A stretch of 32,015 bases of DNA from Hyphomonadaceae bacterium (GTDB lineage Bacteria; Pseudomonadota; Alphaproteobacteria; Caulobacterales; Hyphomonadaceae), in the NCBI GenBank assembly GCA_027485145.1, contig JAIXRO010000023.1, positions 1 to 32,015 on the forward strand, given 5' to 3'. Of this stretch, positions 17,250 to 24,574 are shown piece after piece. A program made the position numbers and the translations under genes. The notes beneath the pieces are model-generated. The model ran no database searches, had not been told where the DNA came from, and worked only from the letters and a program-made list of their open reading frames with translations. How positions within the stretch are numbered: position 1 is the stretch's first letter; each line of letters begins with the position of its first letter.

Positions 17250-18433
17250 GGCTTGGGAAGCAGCGCGAGGCCCGCGCCCTCCGTCACCAGCTTGGTCAGG
17301 CGGCGCTTGCCATCTTCAACCGCTTCGCGGATCTCTTCGGAGTTCTGCGTCGCGAGCTTGCGCATCTCGGCAATAATCGTCTGTGTACGTTCCTGGTAGG
17401 ACACCACCGAATCCACAAGCATCTTCACCGAGGCCGCCGAAACCGTCGGGCCATAGCCCGCTTTCACGGCCGCTTCCTGAACCTTGCCGCCGATATCGGC
17501 CAGAACTTCAAGGCTCTGGTTCACACCCTTCTTCATGGCTTCCAGCGTCTGCGTGGACTCGTGAAGCCCGTACATGCCCGTGAAGCTCGCCGTCAGCGCT
17601 GTCAGAACCACTTCATTGGTCGAGAAGAAGCTGACCGATTGCGCATATACGCGGTCCTTGGCGGTCGTCGTCTGGACAAGGCGCGCCATGACCACTTCGG
17701 ACGTGTTGTAGCCGATGGTGATATTGTCCGAGAGGTCCTTGGAAATCTGGTAGCGCTTCTCTTCGTTCTGCAGGAAGCGCAGCTTCTCGTCCCGCGTCAG
17801 TTCCAGCGTCGCCCGCTCCGCGGCATCCTCGCCCGTATAGGCCTCGAGCGCCGCCACCGCCTCACCAACCGAAGCCCGTGCCTCGTTCAGCTTGCCCTCG
17901 GCCGTCTTCAGGACTTCCAGCGCCATCACTTCGGACTGTTTCATCGCCCCGCGGAAGTCGAGATAGGCCTCAAGGATCTTCCGCTCCCGGTCGATCTGGT
18001 TCGCCGTCTCGTCCTGTACTTCCAGGTACACGTCCTTGATCTTGCCGAAGCGGCTGGCGATGTCGCCGCGCGTCATCTTCATCCAGGCGGTGGAGGCGCG
18101 CTCCATCGTGGAAATCTTGCCGTCCGCATACTGATCGACGAGGGATTTCGCATCATCCCGGATCGAGTTGAAGGCCTTGGTCACATCTTCGTAGCGCTCG
18201 CCGACCGTGATTCCGGCGACCTGTTCGCGCACGACATCGTTGAACAGGCTCGCCTGGTCCAGCGTGCGCGCAATGGCGGCCACCTTGTCGGGCTCGAGAT
18301 CGGAAATCTGCTCCAGCAGCGCCACGATCGGCGCCGCGCTGCTCTTGCTGGCCGGCACGAGGCCCAGCTGTTTCAGCCCGCCCATCGCCTTGTCGAGATA
18401 CTGAAGTGCCGTAGGGCTCTTTTTCGTCGCCAT
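17246..18433 (-). CDS. Unrecognised helical protein, first gene of a three-gene operon
   Basis: This 395-residue soluble protein is mostly alpha-helical and rich in Glu, Lys, Ala and Thr (for example AIARTLDQASLFNDVVREQV and TNEVVLTALTASFTGMYGLH). It resembles TelA-type or toxic-anion-resistance helical proteins in general texture, but I see no diagnostic motif. The start ATG at 18433 has GGGAGA eight bases upstream; the frame extends further back without support. It overlaps the next gene by 4 bases (ATGA). It lies about 100 bases from the tRNA-Val that marks the left edge of the island, so it is chromosomal. Confidence 0.8.
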   Translation of the reverse strand: MATKKSPTALQYLDKAMGGLKQLGLVPASKSSAAPIVALLEQISDLEPDKVAAIARTLDQASLFNDVVREQVAGITVGERYEDVTKAFNSIRDDAKSLVDQYADGKISTMERASTAWMKMTRGDIASRFGKIKDVYLEVQDETANQIDRERKILEAYLDFRGAMKQSEVMALEVLKTAEGKLNEARASVGEAVAALEAYTGEDAAERATLELTRDEKLRFLQNEEKRYQISKDLSDNITIGYNTSEVVMARLVQTTTAKDRVYAQSVSFFSTNEVVLTALTASFTGMYGLHESTQTLEAMKKGVNQSLEVLADIGGKVQEAAVKAGYGPTVSAASVKMLVDSVVSYQERTQTIIAEMRKLATQNSEEIREAVEDGKRRLTKLVTEGAGLALLPKP

Positions 18434-18533
18434 CGTGATTGTCTCCCTTGCCGCCCGCGACGCTTGCGAACGCAGGGCTATACGTAGCGACGCGCCGTCG
18501 CTGCACAAGGGACAATTTATCGAAAAACAACGA

Positions 18534-18622
<89 letters not shown>

Positions 18623-19004
18623 GGGGCAAGAAGAACGTCGCAGGATAGCGCGAAAAGCACTTTATTTCCCATAAAATCAGACTGATAGCTGATCATTATC
18701 ATTGCATTGGTCAGTGGTCAATTTTCTTGACCGGGTCGTATCCCTTCGGAAGCGCACCTTGAATTTTGGGCGTCGTTGTGACGCCAGCGTGACAAGAAAT
18801 CTGCTTCGGATAGCCCCAAAATTACAACAAATCCAATAGTCTAGCCTTTAGTCACATGCTTCAGCATGTTATACTTGTCGAAGGTAAAGCTCGCTAAAAA
18901 ATATGCGACGCCGTCCGCACCCCCACCTCCCCGACATCAACCCATTGTTTTGTCGCGACCGAGGGTTTTGCCATCCGTAACCGTTCGCGCCCACGATATC
19001 CGTC
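18623..19004. other. Intergenic region with three stem-loops upstream of the HUH gene
   Basis: No credible gene lies here. Three inverted repeats stand in a row: GGTCAA (18716-18721)/TTGACC (18727-18732) with a 5-base loop; TTGTGACG (18776-18783)/CGTGACAA (18788-18795) with one mismatch and loop CCAG; and ACATGC (18854-18859)/GCATGT (18864-18869) with loop TTCA. HUH enzymes recognise DNA hairpins, so one of these could be an origin-like target. They could also be operators or RNA hairpins. Confidence 0.45.
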
Positions 19005-19724
19005 ATGAAAAACAACACCCCTAAGCTTTTGAGCGCCTGGCCGGATTACATCGGCTCGCAGCAACCATACGCGGCGACAACGATCCATTTCTTACGGGAA
19101 CCGTCATCCTACCAACGGACCGATAGCGGCGCGGCAAGCACTGTCGCGGGGATCAAGCAGCAGGTTTCGGACATCACCTATCGGCTTGATCAGCTATACT
19201 TCAACGCGAAGCATGTGGTGGACCGCGTTTCACGCGATGATCGGTTCGAGGCGTTCTGCGTTGTCGAAAAGGTCCACGTTCACCCTCACGTCCATATTGC
19301 ATGGTTCCTGCCGGAAAGCCGTCGCGGTGCACGCCATCAAAAAGTCGATGAACTTCTCCGGCTTCACTGCATTCTCGAGACGCTTCACCGCGACCCCAAA
19401 ACGCTTGAAGCCAGAGACAGCCTCCTCCTGAAATCTAACCGCTGGTTGCGTTTGCGCTATGAGTCAGACGCGATTGCAAACTGGAAATCCCGCGGGTGGG
19501 CAGTCCACAGCAGCTCTCTCGAGAAGGGGTTCTCGCCGGGATACATGTTCAAGGAGATGAGGACCTATCAGGACGTTTCTGACCGCTCCTTTTTTGTATC
19601 TGAGCTTCATTCTTCCAAGCGGCGCTCGAAGATGACGCGATACCATTCGACCCAACTGAATGCCGAGACAGGCACCAAAACTCACATTCTAAACCTGGAT
19701 GCACCGCTGATGCCAAAGCGCTAA
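19005..19724 (+). CDS. HUH-endonuclease-like (Rep/relaxase-fold) protein
   Basis: The 239-residue protein contains VHVHPHVHIAWFLP (about residues 89-102), a His-hydrophobic-His motif set on a hydrophobic strand, as in HUH endonucleases. About 90 residues later comes GYMFKEM, a Tyr-x-x-Lys motif like motif III of rolling-circle Rep proteins. HUH enzymes nick single-stranded DNA through that tyrosine and act in replication, conjugation or transposition. The protein is small for a Rep and has no helicase domain. Other options are a REP-type transposase-like or phage Gp2-like protein. No strong ribosome site precedes ATG 19005, but no better start is seen. Inverted repeats flank it on both sides, and a long structured non-coding region follows its stop by about 20 bases. 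Confidence 0.55.
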   Translation: MKNNTPKLLSAWPDYIGSQQPYAATTIHFLREPSSYQRTDSGAASTVAGIKQQVSDITYRLDQLYFNAKHVVDRVSRDDRFEAFCVVEKVHVHPHVHIAWFLPESRRGARHQKVDELLRLHCILETLHRDPKTLEARDSLLLKSNRWLRLRYESDAIANWKSRGWAVHSSSLEKGFSPGYMFKEMRTYQDVSDRSFFVSELHSSKRRSKMTRYHSTQLNAETGTKTHILNLDAPLMPKR

Positions 19725-19739
19725 TTCGGAAGTCCAACT

Positions 19740-21165
19740 GTCAGTGTTTGTGCTCTAATATCGACAGTTCTTCCTTCATTTTACCGAAACCGCTCAGAAC
19801 GGTAATGGAGAGGGCGTGCCCAAACACAAACGACCTCAAGCCTTCCATATTCACCCCAGACCTCCCCTGTTCAAAATGCCTGGACCGAGTTGTGGTATCA
19901 ACGAACGGAGTGAGCGAAGCGAACGCCGCGTTGATACCATTATTCGTCCAACGGACGGACTTCAGAAGCTTCAGGTTACCTTGGGCATCATGACTACCAA
20001 GCTATCATGTGTGAACACACAGGAACCCCAGGGACACTTGGTGATGGAAAGCTAACCTACTCATAGCGCCCTCCCCATTCATACTGATCAGCTATCTCTG
20101 GGACGCTCTTGAAAGCAGGACGTCTGACCTCGGCGCTTCCTTGTCTCTTTGGTTGCTTCCACTAATCAAACAGCAGCCCCTTCCCCTCTACGTTTTTCAG
20201 ACGGACCTCTTCCTTCTCTCTTCGTCCCTTGGCGTGGTCCCTCTGCGTTGATCCTCATGGATTGAGCGGTCTCGTGGGTTCCTACAAGATGGTTTGCCGA
20301 AACGGGGTCCATTGCCGGTTTTGCTTATGTCTTCTCACCGGTTTTCCTGTCCTCTGAAGAATGTGCACTGGAAGCGTCCTAGGCAGCGTTCCGGATCCTG
20401 GGTACCGGAGCCCACCTGAAGCAGAAGAAGCCGTTCCTGAACTTCTGTAGAGTCGCTGTGTTGGTGTCTGCGTCTGGTCTGCGGGTTCATAGAAACCAGT
20501 GTGCTCTCCAGTGTTTTTTCCTGCTGGATATCCACTACGGACCTCTTGGTTCAACAACCGCTTTCGGGATGAGCCAAACCATCGGATTTGCAGGGAGAGG
20601 CTAGGTCCCTGAACCGGTACAACATCATCACCGGAGCCATACAGTTTCCGAGTCTCAAACCCCTGACGAACTCCCTTAGGTGTTCTTTGGGGATTTATCA
20701 GTTCCGGGATTTATCTGGGCATCTGAACCCGGAAGCGATTGCTGCCACCTGGTAGTTTATGGGCGTCAATCAGCATCGTTTCCGGGGTCCATACTCTCAA
20801 CTTCGGAAAGCGTTCTCGACTGCGGAACCACAACACCTCACAGGGACCTCTACGAAAGTCACTGGCGACGTTTACGGGGTCGAGTGGTGGACGGTACCGG
20901 AAACAAAAGGCTGGCGCTCCTGAGTCACGACAGCAATCCGGTGACACCGGAAATGTTGAAGTCTTAGCTGCTTCGAGAGGTCCGCGGGTGGATTGCCTAG
21001 GCATTTTCCCGGTTTGGGAAAGCGAATGCCTTATAGTCCTGAATTCGGGAACCGCACGCACGTTGGCGAACGGCTCTCAGCGACCGCGATGACTGGAGAT
21101 CTTAGCCGGAAAGGCTGCGAATCCGGCGAACCCAGCTCGGTTCAACCGGGTGAGCTCAATCACCT
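19740..21165 (+). ncRNA. Candidate large structured non-coding RNA (about 1.4 kb)
   Basis: No frame in this stretch gives a protein-like sequence, yet it is dense in stems. Examples: 19745-19752/19825-19832 (8 bp, enclosing 19781-19786/19800-19805); 19893-19903/19929-19939 (11 bp); 20008-20012/20017-20021; 20148-20154/20164-20170; 20248-20254/20259-20265; 20370-20375/20386-20392; 20421-20427/20442-20448; 20507-20512/20523-20528; 20591-20596/20606-20611; 20702-20708/20728-20734; a nested pair 20845-20850/20876-20881 and 20855-20860/20867-20873; 20937-20942/20946-20951; 21000-21010/21016-21030 (11 bp with a bulge); 21037-21041/21046-21050; and 21149-21153/21160-21164. Many of these stems include G.U pairs only when read as + strand RNA. 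I searched the + strand first, so that bias needs testing. Ends and promoter are undefined. It does not match group I or II introns as I know them. In size it is comparable to or larger than OLE, GOLLD and ROOL RNAs. Confidence 0.55.
19892..19940 (+). repeat. 11-bp perfect stem-loop downstream of the HUH gene
   Basis: TGGTATCAACG (19893-19903) pairs with CGTTGATACCA (19929-19939) around a 25-base loop rich in GAGCGAAGCGAAC-type repeats. A G.U pair can be added at 19892/19940. It is the strongest hairpin in the island, about 170 bases after the HUH gene stop. It could be a helix of the large RNA, a DNA hairpin recognised by the HUH protein, or both. Confidence 0.7.
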
Positions 21166-21911
21166 ATCCCTATTCTTCTAAAGGTCATATTGAACCTAGA
21201 GCTGCTCACATTCTTACGCTTGGGAACTGAGTGCTCCCAAAAGTGTTGCAACTCACCCCTCATCAACAGGAGAGTACCGTGCTTAAGGGGGAAGCTAATC
21301 TTCTGAGATATGTCGTCTTTCCGGCGAACAATGAAGTCACGTGTGGCACCAAAATTCGCTGATGCTATGATTGGATTTACTCCAAGCTCCTTCTCGTCGT
21401 CAGAGTGCCAGCTAAGGTGGTCACTTCCGTCTCTGTACCAATTTAAAAGGACACTATTGAACATTACACCGGAGGAGTTCTCGATAGCGTTTTTTAGAAA
21501 GAGTAGACCCTTGTTCCACTGGTTCGGTTGCGATTTTATTCCTGAGTAGGTGTACGCCTTTCCGGGGTCACCATACCAGGAGGTCAACCGAGGTAGCGGG
21601 GTACGTTTTCCGTAGAAGTTAATCCAGTCCTGTTTCCAGGCGATGTTTTTGAAATTGATGCTTCCAATATCCTCGGGGCTCATCTCTCGCCAGTTCGCGC
21701 TCCGCCATTCATTGGTGTCATTCTCTTGAAGGTATTCCAGAGTTCGGTCACTGACTTTCGAACTAAAGAAGTGCTCTGAGTAAAAGAGTTCTCCATTAGG
21801 GACCAGTATATCGTAGCCCTTCGTGTCGGCATTCCAAGCGACAGCGTAACCGCTGCGGCGAGGCACTTCAAAAGGCGGAACTAGACCTTCACTTTCAAAC
21901 AGGTCAGCCAC
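21156..21911 (-). CDS. AlkB-like Fe(II)/2-oxoglutarate dioxygenase
   Basis: AlkB enzymes remove methyl groups from damaged or modified bases in DNA or RNA by oxidation. The domain has the substrate-binding segment PRLTSWYGDPGKAYTYSG, the iron ligands H-x-D in LSWHSDDE (about residues 169 and 171) and the distal H in FWEHSVPK (about 227). The 2-oxoglutarate arginines are in SRFNMTFRR. The pattern is AlkB2/ALKBH3-like and looks intact, with an N-terminal extension of about 90 residues. I prefer GTG at 21911 (251 residues): GAGG lies 6 bases upstream and the codon overlaps the stop of the methyltransferase gene. A longer frame to ATG 21974 lacks a ribosome site. Its 3' end meets the end of the candidate RNA. 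Confidence 0.85.
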   Translation of the reverse strand: MADLFESEGLVPPFEVPRRSGYAVAWNADTKGYDILVPNGELFYSEHFFSSKVSDRTLEYLQENDTNEWRSANWREMSPEDIGSINFKNIAWKQDWINFYGKRTPLPRLTSWYGDPGKAYTYSGIKSQPNQWNKGLLFLKNAIENSSGVMFNSVLLNWYRDGSDHLSWHSDDEKELGVNPIIASANFGATRDFIVRRKDDISQKISFPLKHGTLLLMRGELQHFWEHSVPKRKNVSSSRFNMTFRRIGIGD

Positions 21912-22728
21912 CAGACACCTCAAGCTCCAATTGCCAAGAAATGGCGGAGTATTTTCCGCCGGGACCACAATCATATTCGCAGAGTTCCGACTTTGTTATC
22001 GACGTAATCGACAATTCTTTATGGTGTTCCGGATTATCGACCGCTGCCTTGAGGTTGCGAATCCGTGGCGACCCGCCATCAAATTCTCGACTTGCACTGA
22101 CGACGAGCATTGAGTGCCGCCCCTCTGTCATCATCTCAACGAAGAGACGAAAATGGTCCCAGCCATCTATGTCCATGACATTCGAAAAAATATGAAGTGT
22201 ATCAAGTTTATTGTCGGTCATTAGATCAGCAGACCCCAGATCATCAAAACGCTTTTTCACGCAGACGATTTCGCATTCGGGTGCGATGCAGCGATAAACA
22301 GCCTCTGCCCTGATCAGTCCGACGGCGGACGGCTCAATCAAAACTACTTGTGAGAGTGCAGAAGAAAACGCATCTCCGAACTTATCGAAAAGCAAGAGAC
22401 CAGCCAATCCTTGTCCGCAACCGTAGTCCACCAGCCGGATGGGACCCTTCATAGGCGCTACTGTCTCGGTCAACGCTTCCCATTGGCAGGCGATCATAAG
22501 ACCATAGGAATACAAATACTGGTCGAATTCTTCGGTCGAGCTCAGGATATTTCTACCGTAACCAAGGTCACTCCGTAAGTCGCGGTCTCGGCCAGCAAGC
22601 TCCCTGAGCCACTTAAACGAAATAGGCTTCCCTTCTCTTCGGAGACCGCAAATTGCACCAACGATTGGTTCTTGGTTTCGAAGCGCAGCGACTTCGTCAG
22701 AAGACAAACCAACGAACGTCGACTTCAT
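21904..22728 (-). CDS. SAM-dependent methyltransferase, unknown substrate
   Basis: The 274-residue protein has the Rossmann-fold motif I PIRLVDYGCGQGLAGLLLFD and a following acidic strand VVLIEPSAVGLIRAEAVYRC (motif II). A third strand is TLHIFSNVMDIDGWDHFRLF, where a catalytic site would sit, and the C-terminal strand SMLVVSASREFDGG follows. The substrate cannot be told. The ATG at 22728 is preceded by a perfect GGAGGG six bases away, better than the in-frame ATG at 22752. Its stop overlaps the AlkB-like start, so the two are made together as a possible methylase-demethylase pair. It resembles methyltransferases found in restriction or tRNA/DNA modification islands only in general fold. Confidence 0.8.
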   Translation of the reverse strand: MKSTFVGLSSDEVAALRNQEPIVGAICGLRREGKPISFKWLRELAGRDRDLRSDLGYGRNILSSTEEFDQYLYSYGLMIACQWEALTETVAPMKGPIRLVDYGCGQGLAGLLLFDKFGDAFSSALSQVVLIEPSAVGLIRAEAVYRCIAPECEIVCVKKRFDDLGSADLMTDNKLDTLHIFSNVMDIDGWDHFRLFVEMMTEGRHSMLVVSASREFDGGSPRIRNLKAAVDNPEHHKELSITSITKSELCEYDCGPGGKYSAISWQLELEVSGG

Positions 22729-23023
22729 GCATTTCCCTCCACAGACGGGCATAAGCCCGAAACGTTAGACTGAAAATCTTTTGGCACAAGCGGGCAGCAA
22801 TGGGCAAAAAGCTGACCCACAGCGCGCTCACTTCAAATCGGCGTTCGACACCCGGCTTTCACCGAACGGTTTTGGGAAAGGCTGGAAAGCTATAAGGCGT
22901 TCTGGCGCACTGAGTCTTCCACCGGAAAACCGGAGCCACGCCTGATTTTCCACAACATATAGGAATTTATTCCCTTACCCCTTTTCCGACCTGGTGTTAC
23001 CCAATTCGGTTTGGAAGAACGCC
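22729..23023. other. Intergenic region without a gene
   Basis: The region holds the divergent promoters of the methyltransferase operon and the zinc-ribbon gene. CGGGC (22746-22750) and GCCCG (22755-22759) form a 5-bp hairpin with loop ATAA near the methyltransferase leader. A CCGG-AAAA-CCGG palindrome lies at about 22921. No open frame here looks like a protein. Confidence 0.4.
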
Positions 23024-23254
23024 ATGACCCAACCGCCAACCATCAGAGAGTCATACCAAGACCTCCTCGGCGTAGAGTTGCTGTGCGCCATGCCTGGGTG
23101 CCGCCATAGCAAGGTGCTGCCGCTCCAAGCATTCGCCGACGACGACACGGTGACCACCATCAGCCGGCGTGCTCGCTGCTCAAAATGCGGCACCAAAAAC
23201 GTCAACGTGGCGCCGCGGTGGCGACCGATGAGGGGTTCAGGATTACCCGTCTAG
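23024..23254 (+). CDS. Small zinc-ribbon protein
   Basis: The frame from ATG 23024 gives 76 residues (MTQPPTIRESYQDLLGVELL...). It has two cysteine pairs or near-pairs, CAMPGCRH and CSKCG, about 30 residues apart, a typical zinc-ribbon arrangement. GGAAG lies 6 bases before the ATG, better than an upstream ATG at 22994. The function is unknown. Such proteins are common small companions in alphaproteobacterial islands and may bind nucleic acid or protein. Confidence 0.6.
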   Translation: MTQPPTIRESYQDLLGVELLCAMPGCRHSKVLPLQAFADDDTVTTISRRARCSKCGTKNVNVAPRWRPMRGSGLPV

Positions 23255-23368
23255 CCAGTCTCAGATGATAGGGAAAATTCGCCGACGTCCAATGATCGCA
23301 TCCCACCCGACACCGCTATCCGCACCACCTAACTTGCTCCTCGCAACCATATGAAAAGGAGCAACATC

Positions 23369-23755
23369 ATGAACGCGAACATCGACTGGCTAGACGACTT
23401 CCCGCCACAGCAACGCCTGGCGCTTTTTCTCGACGCTGAACTGGCCGGAGAGGATCGCGACGAGCAGATCAGGCGGCTTGCGACGGAGCTTGGCTACAAG
23501 AACGCCAAGACTGTCGAAATGTGGACAACCTGCGCGTCGAAAGTTCCGCTTCATATGCTGACACGGATTGCACACAACACTGGCGGCGACGTCAGCAACT
23601 TGCTTCCCTTGTGGATCGCGCAGGAGATGGCCGGCGAAGATGCAGACCAGCTCTACAACGCTTCCAAACGGATGCTCAGTCTGTTCGAGTTCTCGGTCAT
23701 TGCGGTTGCAAGGGACGTATACCGCGGCGACGACGATGAGCGCGAGGACGGCTAG
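23369..23755 (+). CDS. Small unrecognised protein, possible helix-turn-helix type
   Basis: The start ATG at 23369 has AAGGAG seven bases upstream, better than ATG at 23351. The 128-residue protein is acidic, with DWLDDFPPQQRLALFLDAEL, then ATELGYKNAKTVEMWTTCAS and VPLHMLTRIAHNTGGDVSNL. This is similar in shape to a DNA-binding helix-turn-helix region, but that is a guess. No family is recognised. It is a candidate regulator for the island because no other regulator is visible. Confidence 0.6.
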   Translation: MNANIDWLDDFPPQQRLALFLDAELAGEDRDEQIRRLATELGYKNAKTVEMWTTCASKVPLHMLTRIAHNTGGDVSNLLPLWIAQEMAGEDADQLYNASKRMLSLFEFSVIAVARDVYRGDDDEREDG

Positions 23756-24256
23756 TCGTAGTTCCTCGAACCCCACAGATCATCGCTACAAGAGAGACCC
23801 CAAAGCCCGCGCTTCTCCGCGCGCGGTCTTCTCAGCGGCAGCATATTTTCCGCCGCTGAAGCGCGGCCAATCGCGTCCCCGGCCGTTCGCAAACAAATGC
23901 ACACCCAGATCGGTGTCTTTGACTGAGGAGGTGTCGATGGACCTGTCATCGGTATCGGTCCACTAGATCGCACACTCGACGTTCCTCGACCCAATGAAAT
24001 CCGAGAGGGCTAGGGCAGCCTTCTCATAAACGCTGATGGGGTCACGCTTGCTGCCGGCTATGGCGCGGGACAGCGGAATTTCAGCTGATCCGACGAATGA
24101 CGCGAGATACCACCAAAGTAATAGCAAAACTGTGTGAAATATTTGAAACACTTTGCACAAATCGGAATTCAAGCAGCCCATATAGCGCGCAATAATCATG
24201 ATTTAGACCAGCCTTGGTGCATATTTTGGTTAGTTCAACGTGTTCGAAAACGTCGT
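23756..24256. other. About 500 bases without a convincing gene
   Basis: Frames here are short and do not resemble proteins. GTTCCTCGA followed by CCC occurs at 23761 and 23981. A 9-codon frame (ATG 23937 to stop 23966) is preceded by GAGGAGG and lies over a TGGACC/GGTCCA hairpin (23938-23943/23957-23962). It might be a leader peptide or coincidence. The 3' part is AT-rich and leads into the operator-like dyads. Confidence 0.35.
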
Positions 24257-24298
24257 ACATTTTCTAAATATGCCACACATTTACGAAATGTATTGACA
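24257..24298 (+). promoter_or_regulatory. Two operator-like dyads and a TTGACA box before the GHKL operon
   Basis: The perfect dyad ACATTT-ACG-AAATGT occupies 24277-24291. A second, one-mismatch copy ACATTT-TCT-AAATAT occupies 24257-24271, exactly 20 bases away, so both would face the same side of the helix. TTGACA follows at 24293-24298. A matching -10 is not clear. This looks like regulation of the operon by a dimeric repressor. Confidence 0.55.
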
Positions 24299-24352
24299 TG
24301 AGCCGAAAAAATAGGCAAATCGCAGGCGCCGACACGAAGCGTGGAGAAGCCT

Positions 24353-24574
24353 GTGCGTGACAAAAGACAAAAATTTGTGAGCCTTGCTGAGGCTAGAGTG
24401 AACAAGACGCTCAAAGATATTCAGCTCATTGGGAACCTATCGAACCGGTCCGCATATGAATTCACTGATGAGGACGTAAGGAAAATTTTCGTCGCACTTC
24501 AAAAAGAGCTTGAAACAGCAAAAGGACGCTTCGCCAAAGAGCGCGAGAGCTCAATAGGGGAGTTCAAGCTTTGA
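24353..24574 (+). CDS. Small coiled-coil protein heading the GHKL operon
   Basis: The protein is about 73 residues, charged and helical: FVSLAEARVNKTLKDIQLIG, NLSNRSAYEFTDEDVRKIFV and a Lys/Glu-rich tail. GTG at 24353 has GGAG at a distance of 6 bases; an alternative GTG at 24341 has no good site. Its stop (TGA 24572-24574) overlaps the TTG start of the ATPase, a sign of coupled translation. I have a memory of similar small proteins heading restriction-modification islands, with no alignment behind it. Unknown function. Confidence 0.65.
   Translation: MRDKRQKFVSLAEARVNKTLKDIQLIGNLSNRSAYEFTDEDVRKIFVALQKELETAKGRFAKERESSIGEFKL

Noticed and set aside
19740-21165. Short frames of about 60-117 codons on both strands
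   Set aside because: Their sequences are low in hydrophobic structure and rich in Arg, Ser, Gly and Pro, they lack ribosome sites, and they lie on top of the stems. They look like chance frames.
19740-21165. Group I or group II intron
   Set aside because: I found no typical domain V (AGC and GTTC helix), no 5' GTGYG boundary with a matching 3' end, and no intron-encoded protein.
22799-22894. 31-codon frame MGKKLTHSALTSNRR...
   Set aside because: It has no good ribosome site and no known family, and it lies in a divergent control region.
23963-24199. 78-codon frame on the - strand with a hydrophobic N-terminal segment
   Set aside because: No family is recognised, ribosome-site support is poor, and it overlaps the AT-rich stretch before the operators. 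A small membrane protein cannot be excluded.
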